Shown here piece after piece: positions 44,991 to 54,127 of a stretch of 55,451 nt of DNA (its first letter is position 1; every line of letters begins with the position of its first letter). A model generated the notes under the pieces. The model was not told the origin of the DNA. It did no database searches and saw nothing but the letters and a program-made list of their open reading frames with translations. The DNA is taken from contig JAFPUM010000020.1 of the NCBI GenBank assembly GCA_017395425.1, positions 1 through 55,451 of the forward strand, in the 5' to 3' direction. The position numbers and the translations under genes were made by a program. The DNA comes from Clostridia bacterium (GTDB lineage: Bacteria > Bacillota > Clostridia > Oscillospirales > Acutalibacteraceae).

Positions 44991-45431
44991 CTATCCCTCG
45001 CAGCGTCTGGTCATCACGCACATCTGCTCCAGCACCCGGAAGCCGTGCCGCCGGTAGAAGTCCTCCGCCGCGTCTCCCCGCATACTCAGCATATACACGG
45101 CGGTAATGCCCTGCTGGGCGAGAAATGCCGTCAGTTCATCGAGCAATTGATCGCCGATGCCCTGGCCTTTTTTGTCATTGGCGGTGCAAAGCTCGAGAAT
45201 CTGGAAATGAATGCCGTCATAGGACTGTTCTCCGTGTCCCATAATCATACCAACAGGTCGGCTCCCGTCGTATTCCGCTATGCCGAAAAACTTGGGGCGG
45301 CGCATGATATCCCGCAGACGGGTTCTCGCCTGATCACGGATCCATGTGTCGTTCCACGGCGGCGCGTTGAACACTTCCATAAACAGATCGGTCAGTTCGT
45401 CGAGCATTTCGCCCGTAATCTGCTTCATCAT
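44991..45431 (-). CDS. GNAT family N-acetyltransferase
   Basis: This 146-residue protein has the GNAT acetyl-CoA loop KKGQGIGDQLLDEL (about residues 87-100) after the strand HFQILELCT, then VYMLSMRGDAAEDFYRRHGF. These are the usual motifs A and B. The acceptor is unknown. GGGGAG lies eight bases before the first ATG. It starts 17 bases after the hisG stop, so it is in the same transcript. Confidence 0.92.
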   Translation of the reverse strand: MMKQITGEMLDELTDLFMEVFNAPPWNDTWIRDQARTRLRDIMRRPKFFGIAEYDGSRPVGMIMGHGEQSYDGIHFQILELCTANDKKGQGIGDQLLDELTAFLAQQGITAVYMLSMRGDAAEDFYRRHGFRVLEQMCVMTRRCEG

Positions 45432-45448
45432 GGGTAATTCTCCCCTTC

Positions 45449-46081
45449 CTACTGTCCGGAAATCGCGTCTTCCATCTGCTGTGCCAGCGCTTCAATCTCT
45501 GCCTTGCGCAGCTTCAGACTGGCGGTGTTGCAGATCAGCCGTGCGGAAATGGGGCAAACATATTCTTTGACCTCCAGCCCGTTTTCCTTGAGCGTGGTAC
45601 CGGTTTCCACGATATCCACTATCGCGTCGGACAATCCCAGCAGCGGCGCCAGTTCCACCGAGCCCTCGATTTTGATCACCCGCACGTCCATGCCCTTGGA
45701 TTCAAAATACCGGCGGGTCACGTTGGGATATTTGGTGGCGATGGTCTTGGTGCCGAAGCCCGCCAGCGGATCAATGCCCTTTTTGCCCGCCACGGCAAAC
45801 CGGCACCGTCCGAATCCCAAATCCAGAATTTCATAGAAACTCGTGCCGTTTTCGAGAATGGTATCCTTGCCCACCACGCCGAGGTCACACACGCCGTTCT
45901 CCACATAGGTGATGACATCAGGCGCTTTGGCAAGCACTACTTCCATGCGGTCGCCGACCGGCAGAATCAGCTTGCGTCCCTTTTCACGGACTGCTGAACA
46001 GTCATAGCCGATGGTTTCAAACAGACCCACGGTATCCTTTTCCAGTCTGCCCTTGGTCAATGCAATTCTCAAAGGTTTCAT
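45449..46081 (-). CDS. hisG: ATP phosphoribosyltransferase, short form
   Basis: This 210-residue enzyme is the short HisG, without the C-terminal regulatory domain. Motifs are RIALTKGRLEKDTVGLF near the N-terminus, VVLAKAPDVITYVENGVCDLG and the PRPP-binding DAIVDIVETGTTLKENGL. It needs HisZ to form the active hetero-octamer; hisZ lies 18 bases upstream. It catalyses the first step of histidine synthesis. Confidence 0.97.
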   Translation of the reverse strand: MKPLRIALTKGRLEKDTVGLFETIGYDCSAVREKGRKLILPVGDRMEVVLAKAPDVITYVENGVCDLGVVGKDTILENGTSFYEILDLGFGRCRFAVAGKKGIDPLAGFGTKTIATKYPNVTRRYFESKGMDVRVIKIEGSVELAPLLGLSDAIVDIVETGTTLKENGLEVKEYVCPISARLICNTASLKLRKAEIEALAQQMEDAISGQ

Positions 46082-46099
46082 CTGCTTCCATTCCCCCTC

Positions 46100-47290
46100 T
46101 CACAGCGTGATGATCTCAATGGATTCGCCCACCAGATCAATCCGTCCGATGCCCTTGACCCTGGCATACGCCATCGCTTCCTCCGCCGTGTCAAAAACGG
46201 AGAATTCGTAATTCTGCTTTTCCTCCGCCAGACCCGCCGCGTATTCCAGCGCCTTGATTTCAAACCCTTCCGCGGAATGCACTAAGATTTCGGGAATCTT
46301 CGCCACGACGTCCTTGCCGTCGGTACACGCCTTGGTGAGTTCGTCCAGATACACCGCAAAGCCGCAGGCAGGCGTCGGGAAACCGAATTTCGCCAGCAGG
46401 TCGTCATACCGTCCGCCCGACAGAATCTTGTTGCCCGAACCGTGAGCATAAGCGGCAAACAGAATGCCGGTGTAATAATCCTTGCGATGCACCATGCCGA
46501 AGTCAAAGATCAGCTTGTCGCCAAGTCCCAGCGCCGAAAGGGTGCGATAGATATCGCCCAGTTCGTCCAGATAGTCCGACACGCCGCAGCCTTCAAACAG
46601 CGTATATGCCTGTTCCAGCACCTCAGCGCCGCCGAACATGCGCGGCAGCTGCCGCATGGCCTCCGCCGTCGGGCTGTCGGGAAGCTGTTCCAGTTTTTCC
46701 GCCAGTGCGCCGTAATTTTTGGATTCGATGTCGTCGCGGATTTCCTCGCGGGTTTCATCGTCAACCTTCAGACCTGCTGCCAGCGCCTTAAAAATACCCG
46801 CGTGACCGATTTCAAAACGGAAGTCGGAAAGATGGGCGCGAAGGGCGTTGATTGCCATCACGATGACCTCGAGATTTGCCTTGCGCCCGCCTGCGCCGAT
46901 CAGCTCGATGCCGGTCTGGGCATTCTGATCGCTCTCGCCGCGCAGACTCTGACCGATGGCGAAGCTGTGCTGCGAATAGTAGACCCGGATGGGAAGCTGT
47001 GCGTGACTGAGCTTGGTAGCAGTCATACGCGCGATGGGCAATGTATTGTCAGGGCGCAGCACCATCAGCCGTCCTTTATTATCGGTGAGCTTATACATGC
47101 TGTCCATAGAAATTGCCTCGTCGCCGAGATTGAAGACATCGTAGAATTCAAAGAACGGCGTGCGCACTTCATTGTAGCCGCCGCGCGCAAACATACGGCA
47201 GATTCTCGATTCAATGGCACGGCGTTCCACACATTCCGAAAAGAGCAGGTCTCCTGTTCCCTCGGGGGTAATTTTATAATTCTTTCTCAA
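46100..47290 (-). CDS. hisZ: ATP phosphoribosyltransferase regulatory subunit
   Basis: This 396-residue protein resembles the catalytic core of histidyl-tRNA synthetase. It begins with KITPEGTGDLLFSEC, contains LRPDNTLPIARM and GGRYDDLLAKFG, and lacks a full anticodon-binding domain. It activates and regulates short HisG. I place the start at the TTG (47290), since GGAG lies seven bases upstream; an ATG 15 codons earlier has no site. It is the first gene of the his operon, and its promoter carries a palindrome. Confidence 0.94.
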   Translation of the reverse strand: MRKNYKITPEGTGDLLFSECVERRAIESRICRMFARGGYNEVRTPFFEFYDVFNLGDEAISMDSMYKLTDNKGRLMVLRPDNTLPIARMTATKLSHAQLPIRVYYSQHSFAIGQSLRGESDQNAQTGIELIGAGGRKANLEVIVMAINALRAHLSDFRFEIGHAGIFKALAAGLKVDDETREEIRDDIESKNYGALAEKLEQLPDSPTAEAMRQLPRMFGGAEVLEQAYTLFEGCGVSDYLDELGDIYRTLSALGLGDKLIFDFGMVHRKDYYTGILFAAYAHGSGNKILSGGRYDDLLAKFGFPTPACGFAVYLDELTKACTDGKDVVAKIPEILVHSAEGFEIKALEYAAGLAEEKQNYEFSVFDTAEEAMAYARVKGIGRIDLVGESIEIITL

Positions 47291-47352
47291 GATATCACTC
47301 CGATGTGAATAAAATAGTAAGCCGGATAGCGGCATCGCTTTAGCGTGGTAAT

Positions 47353-47381
47353 ATGATAATCTATTATCACAAGAAAGTCAA
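47353..47381 (-). promoter_or_regulatory. Promoter of the histidine operon
   Basis: On the minus strand TTGACT (47381-47376) and TATCAT (47358-47353) are separated by 17 bp, about 60 bases before the hisZ start. Confidence 0.7.
47354..47369. promoter_or_regulatory. Candidate operator in his promoter
   Basis: TGATAAT-CT-ATTATCA is a perfect inverted repeat with 7-bp arms that overlaps the -10 box and fills most of the spacer. A repressor bound here would block RNA polymerase. Confidence 0.6.
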
Positions 47382-47432
47382 GCAAATGTCACTTATCTTT
47401 CGGATTTTTTTAGAATGTCCCTTTTTCAGCGA

Positions 47433-50400
47433 TTAAAAATCAAACAGGCTCACCTGATTGCTCTCCGCCATGCCTGCCAGTACGCCTGCACCTTCCAGGA
47501 TTTCCATCACGCTCTTGGACACGCCCGACCGCATCTGTACGTCGCTCTTGGACATAAAGGTATAGCCGTCCCTGCGGGATTCTACCAGACTGATCGCCGC
47601 CGCTTCGCCCAGACCTTTCAGTGTGGTGAAAGGCAGGCGAATCTGCTTGCCTTCCATCACAAATTTCTTTGCGTCGCTCCGGTAAAGATCGACCGGCAGG
47701 AAGATCACGCCGCGTTCCCGGGCTTCATTGAGAATCTGCAGCGTTGCGAGCTTGCCTGCTTCCTTGACAGACGCGCCGCGTCCCTTCGCGTCGAGTTCCC
47801 GGATGACTGCTTTCATCTCGCCCATATCCCCCACCGCCAGCGACGCGTCAAATTCGTCCGCGCGCACGGTGAAATAGGCGGCATAGTATTCCTCCGGGCG
47901 GTGTACCTTATACCAGCCCAGCCGCAGCGTCGCGATCATATAGGCTGCCGCGTGCGCCTTGGGGAACATATACTTGATCTTAAAGCAGGAATCAATATAC
48001 CATTCCGGCACATTGTTGTCGCGCATGGTCTGTACATGTTCATCGGTCAGCAGTTTTTTGGCGTTGCCTTTCCGCACAATCTCCATGATCTTGAAGGACA
48101 TCTGATTGGGCACGCCCTTGGCAATCAGGTAGGTCATGATGCTGTCACGTGTACCGATGACCTCTGAAATCGTACAGGTTTTGTTGGCGATGAGGTCCTG
48201 CGCGTTGCCGAGATATACGTCGGTGCCGTGAGAAAGACCCGCGACTTGCAGCAGGTCCGAAAAGGTCTTGGGCTGGGTATCGATGAGCATCTGCCGCACG
48301 AAATTGGTGCCTACTTCGGGCAGCGAGAAGGTGCCGGTCTGACTGAAACACTGTTCCGGCGTAATGCCCAGCGCTTCGGTGGAGGTGAAGAGGCTCATCA
48401 CCTGCGGGTCGCTCATGGTAATATTGGAAATTTTTACGCCGGTATATTCTTCGAGATATTTATAAATGGTCGGCACATCGTGTCCCAGCTCGTCAAGCTT
48501 CAGAATCGTATCGTGAATGGAGTGGAAGTCGAAGTGGGTGGTAATCGTGTCGGAATCCTTTTTGTCGGCGGGATGCTGCACCGGACAGAAATCCTCGATT
48601 TCCATATCTCGCGGCACAACCACCATGCCGCCGGGATGCTGTCCCGTGGTGGATTTTACGCCCATACAGCCCTGCTTGAGCCGCTCGATTTCGGCAGTCG
48701 GCAGATGCAGCCCCATTTTTTCCTCGTAGCCCTTGACATAGCCGTAGGCTGTCTTTTCGGCGACGGTGGAAATCGTACCGGCTTTGAAAACGTTGTCCTT
48801 GCCGAAGAGTTCCTCCGTGTACTTGTGTACCTTGGACTGCACCTCGCCGGAGAAATTCAGGTCGATATCCGGCTGCTTGTCGCCGTTGAAGCCGAGGAAG
48901 GTTTCAAACGGAATCTCGTGACCGTCGCGGTTGAGTTCCGCACCGCACTGCGGACATTTTTTTGCCGGCAGGTCAAAGCCGGAGCCGTATTCCAGGCTTT
49001 TTTCAAAGAACTGGCTCCACTTGCACTGGGGACAGACATAATGCGGCGCGAGAGGATTGACCTCCGAAATGCCCGACATGGTTGCCACAAACGAAGAACC
49101 CACCGAACCTCGCGACCCCACCAGATAGCCGTTTTCCTCCGAGTAGGCAATGAGCTTCTGAGCGGTCATATACATCACGGCAAAGCCGTTGCCGATGATG
49201 GAATTGAGTTCTTTGTCAAGACGCGCCTGCACATACTCCGGCAGCGGGTCACCGTATATCTCATGCGCCCGCGCGGTGGAAATATCGCGGAGCTGCTGTT
49301 CCGCGCCGTCGATGGAAGGCGGGAACACACCGTCGGGAATGGGCTGGATTTCCTCGGTCATGTCGGCAATTTTGTTGGTGTTGGTGACTACAATCTCATA
49401 TGCCTTCTCAGGCGACAGATAGTCAAATTCCGCCAGCATTTCTTCTGTGGTACGGAAATAGAGAGGCGGCTGTTTGTCGGCGTCGTCAAAGCCCTGCTGC
49501 ACCATCAGCACTTTGCGGAACTCCGCGTCCTCCGGTTCCATGAAATGCACGTCGCAGGTTGCCACAACCGGAATACCCAGTTTTTCGCCCAGCCCAATGA
49601 TGCGCTTGTTGATGTCGATCAGTCCCTGCCGGTCCTTGACCGTGCCGTTGCGCAGCATGAATTCGTTGTTGCCGAGCGGCTGGATTTCCAGATAATCGTA
49701 AAACCGGGCGATTTTTTCGATATCCTGCTTACTCGCACCGCGCAGAATCGCCTGATACAGTTCGCCCTGTTCGCAGGCGCTGCCCAGAATCAGACCTTCC
49801 CGCCGTTTGATGAGATCGCTGCGGGTGATACGGGGCTTGCGGTGGAAGTGCTTTAAATTCGAGGCGGAAATCAGCTTGTAAAGGTTTTTCAGACCGACAA
49901 GATTTTTCGCGATGATAATCTGATGATAGGGGCGCAGCTTGGTGGTATCGGTGGATTTGGCGTTGGTATTGATCTCCGCCACGCTGCTCACCTGATATTC
50001 CTTGCCGAGCAGCGCAAATTCCTTCTGCACAATCTGCGCCAGCGCCAGCGCGTCATCACAGGCGCGGTGGTGTTCAAAGGGAGGGATTTCCAGATACTCG
50101 CCCACTGTGTCGAGCTTGTGGTTTTTCAGCGTAGGATGCAGCGCTCTCGCGAGCGGCACCGTGTCAATGTAGACCGGATCAAACGGAATGCCGCACCGCT
50201 CACAAGCCGCCCGCATAAAGCCGATATCAAAATTCGCGTTGTGGGCGACAAAGATCGGGTTTTCTCCCGCGAATTCCAAAAATGCCCGCACGGCTTGGTC
50301 CTCATCGGGCGCGTCTTTCACCATATCGTCCGTGATGCCGGTCAGCTCCACGATTTTGGGAGGAATGGGCATGTGGGGATTGACAAAGGTATTGAACTTA

Positions 50401-51818
50401 TCCGCGATTTCTCCGCCGCGATACCGCACCGCGCCGATCTCGGTGATGCGTTCCGATACCGCGCTCAGACCGGTGGTTTCCAGATCAAACACAATGAATT
50501 CTCCGTCAAGGGAACGGTGATCCTCTCCCTTGACAATATCCACCATGTCATCAATATAATAGGCTTCGATGCCGTAGAGAATCTTGATGGGCTTGCCGCT
50601 CTTCTTGCAGGCACGCGCGGCGTTCATCGCGTCCGGAAACGCCTGCGCCACGCCGTGATCGGTAATGGCAATGGCGGGCATTCCCCAGTCCGCCGCACGC
50701 TGCACCAGTTTTTTGGTGGGCGTCATGGCGTCCATCGCGGACATATTGGTGTGCAGGTGAAGCTCCACGCGCTTGACCTCCGCGTGATCGCTCCGCTTGG
50801 TTTCCTGCATCAGCGCTATGCACTGGGCACGGACAGCGTATTCATGGTCAAAGTCGTCCAGCTTATAGTCGCCCTGCACCACTACGCATTTTCCGTCGCC
50901 GAGTGATTCCAGAAAGCCGTCTTCATCCTTTTTGACAATCATCTTGACGGTGACGGAGGATGTGCGGTCGGTCACGGCAAAGGATACAATCCATTTGTCG
51001 CCCGCCTTGGTATCTCTTTTATTATAAGAAAAGACCGTACCGTACACCGTGACTTTCTTGTAATTGGCATTAAGGTCTACCGTCCGGACGGCAGGAACGT
51101 TCTTTGGGGTACCGTAGATGATTTCCGGGTCGTGGTAGGCTTCGGGAATTCCCTCAAACGTCAGAGATGCGGGACCTTCCTGCACCTTCACTTTTTTGGC
51201 ACGCACCTCACCGGTAAATTCCGGACGGGGAGGCGGCGCGGCGGCAGCGGTTTCCCACGGCGGCGGCATTTTCGGCGCTTCCGAAGGTGCTGCCGGAGGC
51301 GGCGTCGGTTCAGGCGGGGGCAATTCCACGCGCTTAAGGGCATTCCCGTCCACCGTGAGCCGTATCTCCACATTCCGCCCGAATTCCTCCCGCACCAGTT
51401 TCACGAATTCGTCGCTGAAATGCTTTTCTTCCAGCAGTGCCAGCGCGTTATGTGCCAGTTGACAGGACACCACACCATTGGCGCTGTCAAACGTCCATTT
51501 GCAGCCCGCAAAGGAACCGTTGACCGTGGAAATCTGCCGTTTCAGTTCCAGCACCATGTCATCCAGCACGCTGCGGGTGAAGCATTTTTCGGGGAAACGC
51601 GGCTTGATGCGCACCGAGGAAAAGCCGTAACGTTCCCGCAGGGCGTGTTCCGCCTTAAAGAGCAGTTCCCGCTCAATGTATTCGCGGTAAGCGACAAACA
51701 CCGTCATCACACGGCATTTTTCCGCAAAACGGATGCGGGTGATCTCTCCGTCTCCCACCTGCTTTACGTCATACTGGTCTGCCGCCTCCGCAAAAATATC
51801 TGTGATTCTGCTTGTCAT
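47433..51818 (-). CDS. polC: DNA polymerase III alpha subunit, PolC type
   Basis: This 1461-residue replicative polymerase has a basic N-terminal domain, a Pro-rich linker (about 167-200) and an OB domain (about 240-340). A PHP domain with LHLHTNMSAMD (about 352-362) is split by a proofreading exonuclease: Exo I DLETTG (445-450), Exo II AHNANFD (about 525-531) and Exo III HHRACDD (about 583-589). The polymerase core follows, with a C4 zinc motif (CPQC...CPQC) and PDIDLNFSGE. This order is unique to PolC of low-GC Gram-positives. Downstream of it the his operon begins; upstream lie small genes and ispG. Confidence 0.98.
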   Translation of the reverse strand: MTSRITDIFAEAADQYDVKQVGDGEITRIRFAEKCRVMTVFVAYREYIERELLFKAEHALRERYGFSSVRIKPRFPEKCFTRSVLDDMVLELKRQISTVNGSFAGCKWTFDSANGVVSCQLAHNALALLEEKHFSDEFVKLVREEFGRNVEIRLTVDGNALKRVELPPPEPTPPPAAPSEAPKMPPPWETAAAAPPPRPEFTGEVRAKKVKVQEGPASLTFEGIPEAYHDPEIIYGTPKNVPAVRTVDLNANYKKVTVYGTVFSYNKRDTKAGDKWIVSFAVTDRTSSVTVKMIVKKDEDGFLESLGDGKCVVVQGDYKLDDFDHEYAVRAQCIALMQETKRSDHAEVKRVELHLHTNMSAMDAMTPTKKLVQRAADWGMPAIAITDHGVAQAFPDAMNAARACKKSGKPIKILYGIEAYYIDDMVDIVKGEDHRSLDGEFIVFDLETTGLSAVSERITEIGAVRYRGGEIADKFNTFVNPHMPIPPKIVELTGITDDMVKDAPDEDQAVRAFLEFAGENPIFVAHNANFDIGFMRAACERCGIPFDPVYIDTVPLARALHPTLKNHKLDTVGEYLEIPPFEHHRACDDALALAQIVQKEFALLGKEYQVSSVAEINTNAKSTDTTKLRPYHQIIIAKNLVGLKNLYKLISASNLKHFHRKPRITRSDLIKRREGLILGSACEQGELYQAILRGASKQDIEKIARFYDYLEIQPLGNNEFMLRNGTVKDRQGLIDINKRIIGLGEKLGIPVVATCDVHFMEPEDAEFRKVLMVQQGFDDADKQPPLYFRTTEEMLAEFDYLSPEKAYEIVVTNTNKIADMTEEIQPIPDGVFPPSIDGAEQQLRDISTARAHEIYGDPLPEYVQARLDKELNSIIGNGFAVMYMTAQKLIAYSEENGYLVGSRGSVGSSFVATMSGISEVNPLAPHYVCPQCKWSQFFEKSLEYGSGFDLPAKKCPQCGAELNRDGHEIPFETFLGFNGDKQPDIDLNFSGEVQSKVHKYTEELFGKDNVFKAGTISTVAEKTAYGYVKGYEEKMGLHLPTAEIERLKQGCMGVKSTTGQHPGGMVVVPRDMEIEDFCPVQHPADKKDSDTITTHFDFHSIHDTILKLDELGHDVPTIYKYLEEYTGVKISNITMSDPQVMSLFTSTEALGITPEQCFSQTGTFSLPEVGTNFVRQMLIDTQPKTFSDLLQVAGLSHGTDVYLGNAQDLIANKTCTISEVIGTRDSIMTYLIAKGVPNQMSFKIMEIVRKGNAKKLLTDEHVQTMRDNNVPEWYIDSCFKIKYMFPKAHAAAYMIATLRLGWYKVHRPEEYYAAYFTVRADEFDASLAVGDMGEMKAVIRELDAKGRGASVKEAGKLATLQILNEARERGVIFLPVDLYRSDAKKFVMEGKQIRLPFTTLKGLGEAAAISLVESRRDGYTFMSKSDVQMRSGVSKSVMEILEGAGVLAGMAESNQVSLFDF

Positions 51819-51855
51819 TCCGCGTTATGTTCTCCTTCTCACGTTCAAAAAATCA

Positions 51856-52398
51856 TCAATAAATATAGACACTGTAAAAATGCCGTTCCTCATCCACATA
51901 GTGCTTGAATTCCTCCATGGACATGATCTTTTCATGGTCTTTAAAACATCTCGCGTCGATGAGCGTAAAGGAAGAGAGCGGAATATGTGCCATACAGCCG
52001 TCGTTTTTCATGATAAAAAGCTGGCGATGACTCTTTTCGTCCCATTCGTCGTCTTTCTTATAGATGATAAAATTCTTGCGGTTGGCTTTGAGCAGCGCGT
52101 CATCCTCTATCACATGCCAGCGGTCGGCATAATAGTAGGCGAGCGTGTAGTGATTTTCATCACTCGCGGGAATGGCGTTGAGCGGGTGACTGTACCCTGC
52201 CCCGACATTCTTCTGCTGGTCATAGTCAAACATCGGCAGCAGTCCGAAGGTGACGCCGAAGTAGGTATAATACAATACGGGAATCGCCACCAGCAATCCG
52301 ACGATGGGCAAAATAATCTTTGCCGCCGTCCCCAGACGCTGCCGGCGTTTGGCTTTTTTGATTTTCTCCTTGGTGGAGAGAGGCTTCTTTGCCATCAT
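51856..52398 (-). CDS. Single-pass membrane protein, unknown function
   Basis: This 180-residue protein has a very basic N-terminus (KKPLSTKEKIKKAKRRQR), one membrane helix (about residues 26-46) and an outside domain rich in Tyr, His, Asp and Asn. A SHPLNAIPASDENHY segment and a C-terminal KHYVDEERHFYSVYIY are noticeable. AAGGAG lies eight bases before the ATG. It lies 37 bases before polC and after two small cationic-protein genes, in the same direction. No family recognised. Confidence 0.75.
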   Translation of the reverse strand: MMAKKPLSTKEKIKKAKRRQRLGTAAKIILPIVGLLVAIPVLYYTYFGVTFGLLPMFDYDQQKNVGAGYSHPLNAIPASDENHYTLAYYYADRWHVIEDDALLKANRKNFIIYKKDDEWDEKSHRQLFIMKNDGCMAHIPLSSFTLIDARCFKDHEKIMSMEEFKHYVDEERHFYSVYIY

Positions 52399-52441
52399 TC
52401 AACACGCTCCTTGCCGTAATCAATAGAATAATTCATATCGT

Positions 52442-52603
52442 TCAGGATTTCCGCAAACTCTTCAGAATATCGATGGCAACATTGGCCGCCGCGTCCACCG
52501 ACTGATTGGCTGCCTTTTGGAGCTTGCGCTTGCTCCTGCGGGATATCTTGATTTTTCTCACAGCGTCCACGAGGAACGCGGACGCAATCTGCCACAGATT
52601 CAT
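52442..52603 (-). CDS. 53-residue cationic amphipathic protein
   Basis: This 53-residue protein starts MNLWQIASAFLVDAV and continues with a basic patch KIKISRRSKRKLQ, then an Ala/Asn-rich helix ending LKSLRKS. GGGTGA lies six bases before the ATG. The basic patch closely matches the start of the neighbouring 73-residue protein (KIKLSRRTKWRL), so the two are probably diverged duplicates. It is predicted to be mostly helical. It lies between ispG and polC. Function unknown; nucleic-acid or membrane binding would fit its charge. Confidence 0.6.
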   Translation of the reverse strand: MNLWQIASAFLVDAVRKIKISRRSKRKLQKAANQSVDAAANVAIDILKSLRKS

Positions 52604-52638
52604 ACGCTGTCACCCACCGTCTGTGATTTGGAATGGAA

Positions 52639-52860
52639 TTATTTGGGCGCGGGCAGTCGCAGCACCTTCCCGGCAGCTCTGCCGAGCGCCTTGGCTGTGG
52701 CGGTTCCCGCCGCCTCAATGCCTTTTTCGATGCCCTTCTCAATGCCTCTGGCGGCAGCCGAACCCGCCAGCGCTCCCGCCGAACGCCAGAGTTTGCGCCC
52801 GGTCTTCCGGCATTCCCGCCGCAGCCGCCATTTCGTCCGTCGCGACAATTTGATTTTCAT
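52639..52860 (-). CDS. 73-residue cationic protein with Gly/Ala-rich helix
   Basis: This 73-residue protein starts MKIKLSRRTKWRLRRE and is very basic. A Gly/Ala-rich segment follows with a near repeat GIEKGIEKGIEAAG and AGKVLRLPAPK at the end. GGAGG lies about 11 bases before the ATG. It shares the KIK(I/L)SRR(S/T)K motif with the 53-residue neighbour and lies 39 bases after the ispG stop. The gene is likely real given its position, good ribosome binding site and frame. Function unknown. Confidence 0.65.
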   Translation of the reverse strand: MKIKLSRRTKWRLRRECRKTGRKLWRSAGALAGSAAARGIEKGIEKGIEAAGTATAKALGRAAGKVLRLPAPK

Positions 52861-52899
52861 AGCAGCCAACACCTCCGAAAACGGTATCGGTATGTTTTC

Positions 52900-53949
52900 T
52901 CAGAGCTTTTCGATTTCCTTGAGCAGTTCGGACAGCAGATCTTCCTCCGACACCTTGCGCAGCACTTCGCCCTTCCTGAAGATCAGACCGCAGCCCACGC
53001 CGCCTGCCACGCCGATATCGGCTTCTCTCGCTTCCCCGGGACCGTTGACCACACAGCCCATGACTGCTACCTTGATATCTTTATCCACGTCTTTCAGGGC
53101 TTCCTGCACGTCCTCCGCCAGCTTGATGAGATCAATGCGCGTGCGTCCGCAGGTGGGACAGGACACAAATTGTATGCCGCCCTTGCGGATTTCCAGCGAG
53201 CGCAGAATATCCTTCGCCGCGTAAACCTCCCGCACCGGATCCGCCGTCAGCGATACTCGCACCGTGTCGCCGATACCGTCCATGAGCAGCGCGCCCAGAC
53301 CCGCCGAGGACTTGATCAGTCCCAGCCGTTCGGTGCCTGCTTCGGTCACGCCGAGGTGCAGCGGATAATCGCACTTCTCGGACGCCAGCCGGTAGGCTTC
53401 CACCATCGTCTGCACGTCGGAGGATTTCATGGAAATGACGGTATCGTAAAAATCAAATTTTTCCAGCAGCGATACATGATAGAGCGCACTTTCCACCAAC
53501 GCTTCGGCTGTCGGCGCACCGTATTTTGCCAGAATGGATTTCTCCACCGAGCCGGAATTGACCCCCACGCGAATCGGAATCTTCCGTGCGCGACAGGCTT
53601 CCACCACCGCTTTCACACGGTCTTCGCCGCCGATATTGCCGGGATTGATGCGGATTTTATCCACCCCTGCCGCCGCCGATTCCAGCGCCAGCTTGTAGTC
53701 AAAGTGAATGTCCGCCACAATCGGAACCGATACGGCTTCCTTGAGTGCCGCGATGAGTCTGACCGCTGGCATATCCGGCACTGCCGCCCGGATAATCTCA
53801 CAGCCCGCGGCTTCCAGTGCCTTCGCCTGTGCCACACTGTCTTCGATGTCCGTGGAGGGCTTGTTGAGCATGGACTGAATGGTAATCGGCGCGTCCCCGC
53901 CGATAAACAGGTTGCCCACCTGCACCTTGCGCGTCTTTTTTCTTTCCAT
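52900..53949 (-). CDS. ispG: 4-hydroxy-3-methylbut-2-enyl diphosphate synthase
   Basis: This 349-residue iron-sulfur enzyme of the MEP isoprenoid pathway has VGGDAPITIQSM-like N-terminus, IRINPGNIGGEDRV, and the cluster ligands in FVSCPTCGRT and MGCVVNGPGEA. It converts MEcPP to HMBPP in the cytosol. A consensus promoter (54027-54055) lies upstream. It heads a minus-strand run continuing through the small genes to polC, the ispG-polC order seen in many Firmicutes, here with three genes inserted. Confidence 0.97.
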   Translation of the reverse strand: MERKKTRKVQVGNLFIGGDAPITIQSMLNKPSTDIEDSVAQAKALEAAGCEIIRAAVPDMPAVRLIAALKEAVSVPIVADIHFDYKLALESAAAGVDKIRINPGNIGGEDRVKAVVEACRARKIPIRVGVNSGSVEKSILAKYGAPTAEALVESALYHVSLLEKFDFYDTVISMKSSDVQTMVEAYRLASEKCDYPLHLGVTEAGTERLGLIKSSAGLGALLMDGIGDTVRVSLTADPVREVYAAKDILRSLEIRKGGIQFVSCPTCGRTRIDLIKLAEDVQEALKDVDKDIKVAVMGCVVNGPGEAREADIGVAGGVGCGLIFRKGEVLRKVSEEDLLSELLKEIEKL

Positions 53950-54026
53950 AGAGTAATACCGTCCTTTCTCGATGAATCAAAATTGGTTTCGTTGGATATG
54001 TGCAACATCATCTGTTATTGATATCT

Positions 54027-54055
54027 ATTATAAAAGATTGGAAGGGGGTTGTCAA
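54027..54055 (-). promoter_or_regulatory. Consensus promoter for ispG
   Basis: On the minus strand TTGACA (54055-54050) and TATAAT (54032-54027) are separated by 17 bp, a full sigma-A consensus. Confidence 0.85.
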
Positions 54056-54127
54056 TGCGTTTTTGTGGGGAGGCGCTCAAAATGCCGCCACACGCCGCCT
54101 CGCCAAACGCTCGATGAATTTTTCCGG

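Noticed and set aside
47291-47432. T-box or histidine attenuator before hisZ
   Set aside because: The leader is too short for a T-box, and no run of His codons or terminator stem was seen; the palindrome favours DNA-level control.
52395-52742. 115-codon open frame over the small cationic genes
   Set aside because: It overlaps two better-supported small genes in other frames, has no start site, and its composition (many Arg, Pro, Cys) is typical of a shadow.
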